A stretch of 64,000 nucleotides of DNA from Procambarus clarkii (lineage: Eukaryota > Arthropoda > Malacostraca > Decapoda > Cambaridae). This document shows, piece by piece, positions 53,346-64,000 of the stretch. Positions within the stretch are counted from its first letter, which is position 1, and each line of letters starts with the position of its first letter. A program made the translations under genes and the position numbers. Under the pieces are notes generated by a model. It was not told the DNA's origin. It worked only from the letters and a program-made list of their open reading frames with translations, and did not search any database. The stretch covers positions 29,733,565 through 29,797,564 of the forward strand of contig NC_091193.1 of assembly GCF_040958095.1 (NCBI RefSeq). Reading direction: 5' to 3'.

Positions 53346-53883
53346 TACACCCCTGCCAGCCAAAATTGCACCCAACCCAAGAAAAGACTAAGTCAAAGAC
53401 CTAAACGTCAAAGACAAAACGCTCACCTAGGATGAAGTCCACCACAAGCAAGGAGGACCTCCAAAGGGGCAATCCCAGAACACTCCAGGGAAGATAACCC
53501 TCTCAAGTGCAAGGCCAGCACTAAAGGAGCACACAGGGATGATAGTACTGTGCACATGCAGCTCCAAGCACACTTAACTCCTGGTTGATTTATGCTGCAC
53601 AAAAGTGCACAGAAACATTAACAAAAGCAAAACACCGCCATTTAGCTAAAAGCAGAACACAACTGAGGGTGCTGCAGCTGGCTGACCCATTGCTGTTTCA
53701 CTTTCCCCCAAAACGAGGGGGCAAGGGAGGTGAGGTGAATGAGCTAGCACTAGTTCCATAAATTTTCAATCATTTGTTTACATTGTTGGGGGAGTTCTTT
53801 TGGCAGTTCTCAGACTGTAGTCTCACTTATCACCAGCAGAAGTCTGGTTTGTTCTCTCAGGGTGGTTGTACAACCTTCCCTTG

Positions 53884-54270
53884 CAGTCCGTCTAATTACC
53901 ACAAGCTACACAAGCTTCACTAAGCTTCCTGGCAATACGTTAGTAATGAATAAATATGATATATTTACTCAATATAATGTTGGTGCTGAATGTACAACAC
54001 GATAAAACATAATTTTAATCTGAAAAAGTATCTTTTATAAAGAAATTAGACGAAAATAAAAAGCTGGTGACGCCAAATCAAGTCGACGATCCAAGCTTCG
54101 GTTAGGTTAGGTTAGGTTAGGTTTGGTTTAGTTAAGTTAGGTTAGGATAGGTTAGGTTAGGTTAGGTTAGCCTAACTTAACATATCATATTTATTCATTA
54201 CTAACGTATTGCCAGGAAGCTTTCTGAAGCTTGTGTAGCTTGTGGTAGCTTGTGGTAATTAGACGGACCC
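53884..54270. mobile_element. hAT-type foldback MITE with 8-bp target duplication
   Basis: 387 bp. TTCCCTTG occurs immediately before (53876-53883) and after (54271-54278). The ends are CAGTCCGTCTAATTACCACA and, inverted, GGGTCCGTCTAATTACC; inverted similarity extends about 85 bp (AGCTTCCTGGCAATACGTTA). Eight-base duplications and CAG-type ends point to hAT. The interior has TTAGG-type pentamers (54100-54172). No coding capacity. Inserted in the left repeat of DIRS copy 7. Confidence 0.85.
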
Positions 54271-54526
54271 TTCCCTTGTGGTCATAGACATGAATTTGAT
54301 CATAAGTTCCACTGCTCCCTGTGCCTCTCTGAGGGGGCCAGCTTCTGGCTCATGATCACCAGAAGAACTCGACACCTCATGACATCTATCTAGTAGGTTG
54401 GCACTATATCAGATATAGTAGCTTCAGGGAGCAACAAGGCGCTTCCCTATGAAAAACTATATACAATAAAGGTAAAACAGGAAGAAGGAAATGCAGATGG
54501 TAAAACTAAATCAAAAGAGAACTCAC

Positions 54527-54700
54527 CATGCTTGATGTGGATAACTCGTCAATATCAATAGGGGGAAGCCATCTCTCACTGCTGCTGCCCATCATATAAG
54601 ATTTCACCAATATATGGTTACGAAGAATAGAGTTTTCATCCACGATAATAGAGTCCCCTTCTCCAGATCTCGTTTGGAGCTGTTGTGCAAGCAACTCATC
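54527..54700 (-). CDS. putative host-gene internal exon (58 codons, phase 0-0)
   Basis: On minus, ATAATACCTAAG precedes and GTGAGTTC follows ATG. 174 nt, no stop: DELLAQQLQTRSGEGDSIIV, DENSILRNHILVKSYMMGSS, SERWLPPIDIDELSTSSM. The donor is strong, the acceptor moderate. It reads in phase with the exon at 54996-55165 (which ends on a codon boundary) and with 2298-2489. No resemblance to the surrounding transposons and unbiased codon use. I do not recognise the protein. Confidence 0.75.
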
Positions 54701-54995
54701 CTTAGGTATTATACAAAAGATGTATTGAATACATGGCATAAAATATAAGTGCTTCTAGTTTAAAGCTATATATATCATCAGCTTCGTTTGATGCTGCATT
54801 CTGCGTATATTCCAATATTAAGCATTTATTTAAGGCATAACTACTGGGTTTCAACACCTGAAGTGAGTAAAGCAATTAAAATATTAGGAATGATGTTACA
54901 TACACATTAGAGTTCTGAAAATGGCACAAATACTGTGAGAAACAAGTACAGTAATACAATATTTGTTAATAAAAAGCCTTGACATGAAACAATAC
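54701..54995. other. putative 295-bp intron
   Basis: AT-rich, between the two putative exons on minus, bounded by GTATTG (donor) and CTAAG (acceptor). No repeat recognised. Confidence 0.65.
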
Positions 54996-55165
54996 CTGAT
55001 AACCAAATGAGGCCTGGAGGAATGCTACAGAGTCCAGGACTGATGTGGCACATGCTAGGAGCCTCAGAGCAATGGTGTGCATCTCTGTTAACATTTCACT
55101 GGGAGAGTAAAGTGACTCTGATACAGCTCTCAGTAAGCCCTGTTCACTGAAGACCAGTTGTGTTC
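54996..55165 (-). CDS. putative host-gene internal exon (56 codons plus 2 nt)
   Basis: On minus, TTTATATACACACAG precedes and GTATTGTTTC follows CAG. 170 nt; after two bases completing a split codon it reads TQLVFSEQGLLRAVSESLYS, PSEMLTEMHTIALRLLACAT, SVLDSVAFLQASFGYQ, without stop. Leucine- and alanine-rich helical character resembles an ARM/HEAT-like protein, but no family can be named from this alone. The previous exon would be above 55165 and probably beyond this window, since 55293-64000 is all repeats. Confidence 0.76.
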
Positions 55166-55292
55166 CTGTGTGTATATAAAGGCAAGAGTTTGTCTCCTAT
55201 CAGTTAACAGAATTTTTTTTTTATAATGAGGTCATAAATAAGATTGAGATAAAGCTAATTACGCTAGTGGTCGAAGTAAATTATACATTAAC

Positions 55293-55395
55293 TAGGCGCA
55301 AATCCTTAACTGTAGCCTCTGTTTACCCAACAGTAAAATGGGTACCTGGTTGTTAAATGATTTGGCAGGGTTGTATTCTGGGGAATATATAGATT
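55293..55395 (+). mobile_element. SINE-2, 5' truncated
   Basis: Only the body remains: GGCGCAAATCCTTAACTGTA, GGGTACCTGGTTGTTAAATG, GGCAGGGTTGTATTCTGGGG, ATTAACCCTTTAGTTG. Confidence 0.82.
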
Positions 55396-55790
55396 AACCC
55401 TTTAGTTGCGCATCGCATCATATGATGCTTTGACCAACTTGCAGTAAATTGCGCATTGCATCATATGATGCTTTGACCAACTTGCAGTAAATTGCGCATC
55501 GCATCATATGATGCTTTGACCAACTTGCAGTAAATTGCGCATCGCATCATATGATACTTTGACCAACTTGCAGTAAATTGCGAATCGCATCATATGATGC
55601 TTTGACCAACTTGCAGTAAATTGCGCATCGCATCATATGATGCTTTGACCAACTTGCAGTAAATTGCGCATCGCATCATATGATGCTTTGACCGACTTGC
55701 AGTAAATTGCGCATCGCATCATATGATGCTTTGGAGTACTATGCAAGATTTAAACAGCCCGCGGATACATGGGGTTCACCACACCTCAGG
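55396..55790 (+). repeat. 43-bp minisatellite, about 8 units, with 3' flank
   Basis: Unit GCATCGCATCATATGATGCT TTGACCAACTTGCAGTAAAT TGC. Each unit contains the 14-bp palindrome GCATCATATGATGC. After the array comes GGAGTACTATGCAAG, TTTAAACAGCCCGC, GGGGTTCACC, the same flank as at 3223-3345. LINE copy F begins at 55793. Confidence 0.93.
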
Positions 55791-55953
55791 AAAAATTCAA
55801 AAGGTGACACCCCTAGGGTCAACACTTGCATCAGAGAAGCTCCAGCATATTTCAACAATCCTAAGTATTGTAGTACAGGTTGATGGTAGTGAGTGGTGTC
55901 CCAGAGAACATAAAGGTATAGTGCTTTTGAAAAATAGGTGAGATAACAGGAAT

Positions 55954-56979
55954 GTGCCAAGGGAAGTGAAAAATCGGATGAGAAAAAGTTGCCCTAGTGT
56001 TTACAGTGCAAAGAAGAACATTCAAGATGGCTGCCGGCAAGAGGGAAAAACAGAGCTTGATTTTGTGGGATTCAATGAAGAAAGCATTGATATTAGCAGT
56101 CTACATAACAAGTTGGTAAAATTAGATACTATAGTGAACTCTCATGTAGAAATAATTAGTAAATTGATAGAAAGTAATGACTATTTGGAAACAAATTGCA
56201 AAGCCATAGAAGAGGAAAATAAACTCTTAAAAATAGCTTTGGAAGAAGTTAAAGCAAACTTAAACATAAATGACTACGATAGGTTAGGTAAGGAAATTCA
56301 ACAGGAGAAACAGCTTTTGTCAGCACAGATGGAGGAAGTTACAAAGGGAATAGAACAGTGCAAGAAAGATATGCAACTCACCTATGCACAAGTGGCCAAG
56401 GAGAAGGAAAAAATTGAAGAAGCAGTAAAGGAAGCCAAACACTGCAGTAACCAAGATAAAACAAACATTAGGCTGGAAGTGAGAAAGGAATTGGCATCTA
56501 ACCCGAAGTTAGCGCAAAACACAGTTGATCGGAGTAAGTCCTTGATAATCCTTGGTTGCAAAGAGAAGGAGATAACATCTAGGTCAGAAAGAGCTGTAGA
56601 AGAAGCGAAAGTAGTAGATAAAATTGTTGGCCTTGTAGAAGGTCTTACTACCATAGAGAATGTGTGCGACTACGGGAGAATAGGCAGATACGTAAAAGGG
56701 AAAGATCGACCTTTGAAGATCACCCTAAATGGTGCCAAACAGATGGAAGAAGTACTAAGGAATGCTAGAAAATTACAAAGTGATGAGGATGGGAAAGTGT
56801 GGTTGTTAAGACGAGATCTTTCAAAAGAAGACAGAGAGAAGCTGAAACTGAACCTCGCAGAGGCAAAATGTTTAAATGAGAGCAGGAATGAAGAAGAAAT
56901 CAATTCTCTTTTCTACAAAGTGATAGGGGTAGGCAAACCAGTAAAGTGGTACATAAAGGCAAACCAACAAAATCAATAG
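55954..56979 (+). pseudogene. LINE ORF1, copy F (shifted N-terminus, 22-codon deletion)
   Basis: The frame from GKTELDFVGF to the end matches ORF1 of copy A. The ATG used in copy A lies here at about 56028 but is out of frame, because the lysine-rich stretch after it has lost bases; the open frame continues upstream by chance. Relative to copy A, 66 nt of the coiled coil between SND and LETNCKA are absent, which removes about three heptads without shifting the frame. The RRM-like part (SKSLIILGCKEK, RIGRYVKGKDRPLKITLNGA) is preserved. Confidence 0.75.
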
Positions 56980-58862
56980 AGAGAGGGGGAGTGAAGAATA
57001 ATAAGAGGGGGGAACAAGTTCCTCAAGATTGCATACACCAACATAGATGGAGTGAGATCGAAGATACTAGAGTTAAGTGATGTAATACAGCTGCAGACAC
57101 CAGACATTGTTGCACTCACAGAGACAAAACTTGAAGATGTTATTTTAAATGTGGTCATATTCCCAAGGGGCTACTCAATTTGGAGACGGGACAGAAAAAT
57201 TAGGAAAGGCAGTGGCGTTGCTGTGCTGGTGAAAGAACACCTAAAGGTGAATGAAATAATGACTGCCAATCCACAAGAAGTTGACATAATAGCACTAGAG
57301 ATCTGCCATGAGGATAATAAACTAATGATCATAAATGCATATAGTCCACCGCCAAGCAGCACATGGTCAAAGGAGGAGCTAGATAGTAAACGAGAAGATC
57401 TTAAAACAATAATGAGAGAGATTATAGCGAGAGCGGATAACGATAGATCACGACTGTTGATAGTCGGTGACTTTAACTTGAAATCCATAGACTGGGAAGC
57501 ATATGAAGCTAAAACAGAAGATTTTTGGACCTGTACATTTGTAGACCTCATCCTGGAAACATTCTTGTATCTACATGTTAAACAAGCTATGAGGATGAGG
57601 GAAGGGGACGTTCCCTCCATGCTAGATTTGATATTTACCAGGCAGGAGGAAGAGATATTTGACATTCAGTACCTTCCTCCCTTGGGTAAAAGTGACCATG
57701 TCTTTTTGGGAATAAGGTATGCAATGCATTATAATCTGGAAAAAATAAGGAGGTTGAAGCAGTTGAAAACCTGACTTCAGGAGAGGACATTATGGCGACC
57801 TTAGAATTTTTTTTAGTGAGTATAATTGGACAGACTAGATGCTAGGCAAGGAAGTGAATGAGATGTATGTCAAGTTTTGTGAAATATATGATAAAGGCAC
57901 AAACAAATTTATACCAAAACAGAGATGCAGAACTAGGAAACAGGATTGGTTCAATAGAAATTGCAAGAGGGCCAAAGACCAAAAGACACAAAAATGGAAT
58001 CAATACAGGAAGAGGCCAAACCCCTTAACATACCAGCGATACAAAGATGCGAGAAACAACTACACGGCAGTGAGGAGAGAGGCAGAAAGAAATTCTGAAA
58101 AAAGGGATTGCAGACAAATGTAAAACAGAACCAGGTCTATTCTATAAATTCATAAACAACAAATTGCAGGTAAAGGATAATATTCAAAGGTTGAAAATGG
58201 GAAATAGATTCACGGAAAATAAAAAGAAAATGTTTAAAACACTAAACGAAAAGTTCCAAAGTGTGTTTGTACAAAATGATATCTTTAGGGAACCAGACAA
58301 AATAAGAATTTTAGAGAACAACATAGAGCACATAGAGGTGTCTAGAGACGAAGTGGAAAAAATGCTCAAGGAGCTAAGTAAGAACTAAGCAGTTGGTCCA
58401 GATGGAGTTTCACCATGGGTTCTGAGAGAATGTGCACCTGAGCTCAGCATTCCACTTCAAATGATTTTTCAGGCATCCCTGTGTAAAGGAGTTGTAGCTG
58501 ATGTGTGGAAAAAGGCTAACGTAGTTCCAATATACAAAAGTAGCAGCAGGGAAGACCCCTCTTAATTATAGACCTGTATCATTGACAAGTGTTATAGACA
58601 AAATATTGGAAAAAATAATTAAAACTAAATGGGTAGAACACCTGGAAGAAAACGATATAATATCAGACAGACAGTATGGTTTTCGATCTGGAAGATCCTG
58701 TGATACGAACTTACTCAGTTTTTATGATCGAGCCACAGAGATTTTACAGGAAAGAGATGGTTGGGTTGACTGCATCTATCTGGACCTAAAAAAGGCTTTC
58801 GACAGAGATCCCAATAAAAGGTTGTTCCGGAAACTGGAACATATTGGAGGAGTGACAGGAGT
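56946..58862 (+). pseudogene. LINE ORF2, copy F, multiple frameshifts
   Basis: Endonuclease frame 57052-57774 (ALTETKLED, RRDRKIRKGSGVAVLV, VGDFNLKSIDW, MLDLIFTRQEEE, GKSDHVFLG), linker frames 57839-58123 and 58164-58388, and a palm fragment 58582-58875 ([22 protein letters not shown]). At least four frame breaks and a stop in KELSKN. The RT active site is not reached. Confidence 0.82.
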
Positions 58863-58924
58863 CACACACTCCTGAGTGCTTTCTCAAGGTCTTGAGTGTA
58901 TGGTTAGGATGAGGCTTACATTTC

Positions 58925-60635
58925 AACGACTATATTTCTCTTGCTTGCTCGTGGCCTTTTCGTATATTGATTTCATTAAATTTTGTTGTGGCTTTATCAT
59001 ATATTTCACAAAACCTGACATACATCCTCAGGCCATGATCGGTCAGCCTTAGGCCATGCTCAGTCATCCTCAGGCCATGCTCAGTCATCCTCAGGCCATG
59101 CTCAGTCATCCTCAGGCCATGCTCAGTCATCCTCAGGCCATGCTCGGTCAGCCTTAGGCCATGCTCAGTCATCCTCAGGCCATGCTCGGCCATCCTCAGG
59201 CCATGCTCGGTCATCCTCAGGCCATGCTCAGTCATCCTCAGGCCATGCTCAGTCATCCTCAGGCCATGATCGGTCAGCCTTAGGCCATGCTCAGTCATCC
59301 TCAGGCCATGCTCGGTCATCCTCAGGCCATGCTCGGCCATCCTCAGGCCATGCTCGGTCATCCTCAGGCCATGCTCGGTCATCCTCAGGCCATGCTCCGT
59401 CATCCTCAGGCCATGCTCGGTCATCCTCAGGCCATGCTCGGCTATCCTCAGGCCATGCTCGGCCATCCTCAGGCCATGCTCGGCCATCCTCAGGCCATGC
59501 TCGGCCATCTTCAGGCCATGCTTGGTCATCCTCAGGCCATGCTCGGTCATCCTCAGGCCATGCTCGGTCATCCTCAGGCCATGCTCGGCCATCTTCAGGC
59601 CATGCTTGGTCATCCTCAGGCCATGCTCGGACATCCTCAGGCCATGCTCGGCCATCCTCAGGCCATGCTCGGACATCCTCAGGCCATGCTCGGCCATCCT
59701 CAGGCCATGCTCGGCCATCCTCAGGCCATGCTCGGCCATCCTCAGGCCATGCTCGGCCATCTTCAGGCCATGCTCGGTCATCCTCAGGCCATGCTCGGTC
59801 ATCCTCAGGCCATGCTCGGTCATCCTCAGGCCATGCTCGGCCATCTTCAGGCCATGCTTGGTCATCCTCAGGCCATGCTCGGACATCCTCAGGCCATGCT
59901 CGGCCATCCTCAGGCCATGCTCGGACATCCTCAGGCCATGCTCGGCCATCCTCAGGCCATGCTCGGCCATCCTCAGGCCATGCTCGGACATCCTCAGGCC
60001 ATGCTCGGACATCCTCAGGCCATGCTCGGCCATCCTCAGGCCATGCTCGGCCATCCTCAGGCCATGCTCGGTCATCCTCAGGCCATGCTCGGTCATCCTC
60101 AGGCCATGCTCGGTCATCCTCAGGCCATGCTCGGTCATCCTCAGGTCATGCTCGGTCATCCTCAGGTCATGCTCGGCAATCCTCAGGACTTGCTCGGCCA
60201 TCCTCAGACTATGCTCGGTCATCTTCAGGTCATGGTCGGCTATTCTCAGGCCGTGCTCGGCCATCCTCAGACCATGTGTTGCATGGCGGTGGACTATATG
60301 CATTTATGATCGTTAGTTTATCATCCTGATTGCAGCTCTCTAGTGCTATTATGTCAACCTCTTGTGGATTCGCAATCATTATTTAATTTACCTTTATGCG
60401 TTCTTTCACCAGCACAGCAACACTACCGCCTTTCCTAATTTTTCTGTCTCGTCTTCAAACTGAGTAACCCCTTGAGAATATGACCTCATTTAAAATATCA
60501 TCTTCAAGTTTTGTTTCCATGAGTGCAACAATGTCTGGTGTCTGCAGCTGTATTACATCACTTAACTCCAGTATCTTTGATCTCACTCCATCTATGTTTG
60601 TGTATGCAATTTTCAGGAACATGTTCCCCCTCAGG
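58925..60635 (-). pseudogene. CR1-group LINE copy G, interior replaced by a minisatellite
   Basis: On minus, 60635-60290 is the ORF2 endonuclease N-terminus (TNIDGVRSKILELSDVIQLQ, ETKLEDDILNEVIFSRG, NPQEVDIIALES, IINAYSPPP), ending at CACATGGTC. The LINE resumes at 59023-58930 as MYVRFCEIYDKATTKF, which in copy A comes about 500 bp later. The 21-bp array 59028-60275 fills the gap. Confidence 0.82.
59028..60275. repeat. 21-bp minisatellite, about 59 units
   Basis: Unit (plus) CATGCTCGGTCATCCTCAGGC with variation mainly at one or two positions (GGTCA / GGCCA / GGACA, CCTCA / CTTCA). The unit length is divisible by three, so open frames cross the array on both strands: MLGHPQA and RPCSVIL on plus, LRMAEHG on minus. 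I regard them as artefacts. Higher-order copies of several units can be seen (59500-59760 resembles 59760-59960). Confidence 0.95.
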
Positions 60636-60664
60636 GAATTTCAGGAACATGTTTGGTTTATATA

Positions 60665-61565
60665 CAGTGGTACCTCGGAACACGAGTGTCCCTGTATGCG
60701 AGTTTTTCGGAATACGAGCAGGATTTCCTCGGAAAGTGTGTCTCGGAAGGCGAGGGTTACCTCGGGACGCGAGTTTGTTGATACGTGTACAGGCCGACTG
60801 GCGCGTGGTGGCATGGCGATCGCGCCTCAGTTTACCAGTGTCTCGTGTCCAGTGACTATCCCACCTGAATTCTTCACAAGGATTTACAGTTTTTTGTCGG
60901 TTTTTTGGCCATTTGAGCATAAAAGTTGTTATTATATATCTCGCCATGGGTCTCAAGAAAGCCATTGGTAAGGTTCAACCTAAGAAAATAGCTGTGAGTA
61001 GAGGCAGTAGAGGATGTCCCTTCTTGATTAAGAAAATGTGTGAAGTATGGGAAGAACTGCAAAGTTTTGTTGAAAAAACTCACCCAGATAAAGCTGTAGC
61101 AGGCCGTTGCATTGACCTTTTAAATGATAATGTGATGTCTTACTACAGACAAGTGTTAAAATGTAGGGAAAAACAAGTGTCATTAGACAAATTCTTAGTA
61201 AAACAAGCAAGTCCTAGTGGTATGCAGGCAAAATGTGCCAGAGTGTGCATACCAGTGAAGTCCTCACTGCCTGATGTTATAATGGAAGGAGACTCCCCTT
61301 CCAAACAGTAACACCTCTCCTCCTCCCACCTCCTCACCATCTTCCATACGCCAACAGCAGTCCTCAGCAAGGTTAAGTAATAACTTGAACATAGTTTTGT
61401 AGGTTTATTTAGATGAATTAGGTATAAAAATTTAGTTTGATGTGGGGTTTTTGGGGTAGTCAGGAACGGATTAATTCATTTCCCTTTATTTCTTATGGGG
61501 AAATTAGCTTCAGAATACGAGCCGTCTCCAGGAACGAATTAAACTCTTAAACTGAGGTACCCCTG
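60665..61565 (+). mobile_element. Tigger-like (pogo/Tc1-mariner) DNA transposon, internally deleted
   Basis: Terminal inverted repeats CAGTGGTACCTCGGAACACG and, from the right, CAGGGGTACCTCAGTTTAAG, flanked by TA on both sides. Subterminal GGATTAATTCATTTCCC and ATTTCTTATGGGG are typical of Tigger-like ends. About 0.9 kb with a short transposase remnant. Confidence 0.85.
60946..61311 (+). pseudogene. Tigger-like transposase remnant (N-terminus joined to C-terminus)
   Basis: 121 codons: MGLKKAIGKVQPKKIAVSRG, then LIKKMCEVWEELQSFVEKTH, PDKAVAGRCIDLLNDNVMSY and YRQVLKCREKQVSLDKFLVK, ending EGDSPSKQ. The second part is the C-terminal region of Tigger-type transposases. The helix-turn-helix and the whole DDE core are missing, so it is inactive. 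The open frame across the deletion is uninterrupted. Confidence 0.78.
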
Positions 61566-62631
<1,066 letters not shown>

Positions 62632-62640
62632 TATGTATGT

Positions 62641-64000
62641 ATGTATGTAATTACCTAAGTGTAATTACCTAAGTGTAGTTACAGGATGAGAGCTATGCTC
62701 GTGGTGTCCCGTCTTCCCAGCACTCTTTGTCATATAACGCTTTGAAACTACTGACGGTCTTGGCCTCCACCACCTTCTCACTTAACTTGTTCCAACCGTC
62801 TACCACTCTATTTGCGAAGGTGAATTTTCTTATATTTCTTCGGCATCTGTGTTTAGCTAGTTTAAATCTATGACCTCTTGTTCTTGAAGTGCCAGGTCTC
62901 AGGAAATCTTCCCTGTCGATTTTATCAATTCCCGTTACTATTTTGTATGTAGTGATCATATCACCTCTTTTTCTTCTGTCTTCTAGTTTTGGCATGTTTA
63001 ATGCTTCCAACCTCTCCTCGTAGCTCTTGCCCTTCAGTTCTGGGAGCCACTTCGTAGCATGTCTTTGCACCTTTTCCAGTTTGTTGATGTGCTTCTTAAG
63101 ATATGGGCACCACACAACAACTGCATATTCTAGCTTTGGCCTAACAAAAGTCATGAACAATTTCTTTAGTATATCGCCATCCATGTATTTAAATGCAATT
63201 CTGAAGTTAGAAAGCATAGCATAGGATCCTTGCACAATATTCTTTATGTGGTCCTCAGGTGATAGTTTTCTATCTAGAACCACCCCTAGATCTCTTTCTT
63301 TATCAGAATTCTTTAAAGATTTCTCACATAATATATAGGTTGTATGGGGTCTATGTTCTCCTATTCCACATTCCATAACATGACATTTATTAACATTAAA
63401 TTCCATTTGCCAGGTGGTGCTCCATATACTTATTTTGTCCAGGTCTTCTTGAAGGGCATGACAATCATCTAAATTTCTTATCCTTCCTATTATCTAAGCA
63501 TCATCAGCAAACATGTTCATATAATTCTGTATACCAACTGGTAGATCATTTATGTACACAATAAACATCACTGGTGCAAGAACTGAACCCTGTGGTACTC
63601 CACTTGTGACATTTCTCCATTCCGATACATTGCCTCTGATTACTGCCCTCATTTTTCTATCAGTCAGAAAATTTTTCATCCATGATAGAAGCTTACCTGT
63701 CACCCCTCCAATATTTTCCAGTTTCCAGAACAACCTCTTATGTGGAACTCTGTCGAAAGCCTTTTTTAGGTCCAGATAGATGCAGTCAACCCAACCATCT
63801 CTTTCCTGTAATATCTCTGTGGCTCGATCATAGAAACTGAGTAAATTCGATACACAGGATCTTCCAGATCGAAAACCATACTGTCTGTCTGATATTATAT
63901 CATTTCTCTCCAGGTGTTCTACCCATTTAGTTTTGATTAGTTTTTCCAATACTTTCACTATTACACTCGTCAATGATACAGGTCTATAATTGAGGGGGTC
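62641..64000 (-). pseudogene. CR1-group LINE copy H, 3' part, continues past window edge
   Basis: The tail with two TAATTACCTAAGTG units is at 62649-62685. The minus frame carries the C-terminal domain (62693-63406), then RT (63494-63973: [33 protein letters not shown]). The codon after FADDA is TAG (63494-63496) where other copies have AAG, a single nonsense change just behind the catalytic site. Otherwise it reads almost identical to copy A. The 5' part lies outside the window. Confidence 0.88.

Larger units (their letters stand above)
51480..54440 (-). mobile_element. diverged DIRS-like copy 7 (leader and left inverted repeat), heavily interrupted
   Basis: The leader pieces 52540-52700 (GCGTCACAGACCAAACAGGC, TTTTCCATGG) and 53400-53600 (CACATGCAGCTCC, TTAACTCCTGG) and the left repeat 53690-54440 (GGGGGAGTTCTTTTGGCAGT, GCCTCTCTGAGGGGGCCAGC, AGAAGAACTCGACACC) align by eye with copies 1, 5 and 6 at a clearly lower identity. 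The end CGCTTCCCTATGAAAAA matches the CCCCAGAAAA end. It is broken by SINE-1 (51236 and 52271), SINE-2 (53117), a LINE fragment (51790-52065) and a hAT-type MITE (53884-54270). An older or separate DIRS subfamily. Confidence 0.62.
55793..58862 (+). mobile_element. CR1-group LINE copy F, 5' complete, 3' truncated, degenerate
   Basis: Shares its 5' end with copy A. It carries ORF1, a broken ORF2, and stops abruptly within RT after GGAGGAGTGACAGGAG (58862). Many frameshifts and stops in the second half make it the oldest plus-strand copy. Confidence 0.85.

Noticed and set aside
54100-54175. Telomere or interstitial telomere from TTAGG runs (also 13842, 14284, 15147)
   Set aside because: The runs are short, imperfect and enclosed in MITEs with defined ends.
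59028-60303. Open frames of 264-457 codons (LRMAEHG, MLGHPQA, RPCSVIL repeats) that look like heptad-repeat proteins
   Set aside because: The 21-bp unit is divisible by three, so frames without a stop stay open through the array on both strands. No start context or flanking coding signal exists.

Overview
This is eukaryotic, animal DNA, most probably from a decapod crustacean such as a crayfish. The evidence is indirect: tRNA-derived SINEs and CR1-group LINEs of types I associate with decapod genomes, several DIRS-like tyrosine-recombinase retrotransposons (a group known to be widespread in Decapoda), and arthropod-type TTAGG runs inside short transposons. There are no operons, ribosome binding sites or bacterial genes.

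Only three short segments look like host coding sequence. All are on the minus strand, with good splice signals and compatible phases: 54996-55165, 54527-54700 and 2298-2489. If they belong to one gene, nearly the whole window (2490-54526, about 52 kb) is a single intron packed with transposons. I do not recognise the protein.

Layout. 1-545: pseudogene of a hAT/ZMYM1-like protein. 940-4720: SINEs, a LINE 3' end and about 190-bp tandem repeats. 4856-13637: two DIRS-like elements joined head to tail, the second with RT, RNase H and recombinase remnants. 13670-15380: three foldback MITEs in (TA)n tracts, with a perfect 69-bp inverted repeat. 15381-21298: a young Ty3/Gypsy-type LTR element with nearly identical LTRs, integrase ahead of an RNase H remnant, and no reverse transcriptase. 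21353-37412: five copies (A-E) of one LINE family, two on plus and three on minus; copy B has an intact ORF2 and copy D carries a 1,061-bp insertion flanked by TTAA. 37413-49275: four more DIRS copies, one with an expanded 58-bp satellite. 49276-54440: an ORF1 fragment of another LINE, SINEs, and a diverged DIRS element broken by SINEs and a hAT-type MITE. 55293-64000: a 43-bp minisatellite, three more LINE copies (F, G, H; G is split by a 21-bp minisatellite), and two internally deleted Tigger-like elements flanking a TA microsatellite.

The elements are layered. LINE copies supply empty sites that show insertions precisely. DIRS ends join without spacer. SINE tails match LINE 3' ends, which suggests parasitism of LINE machinery. 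Most elements are broken. The freshest-looking are LINE copies A, B and D and the LTR element.
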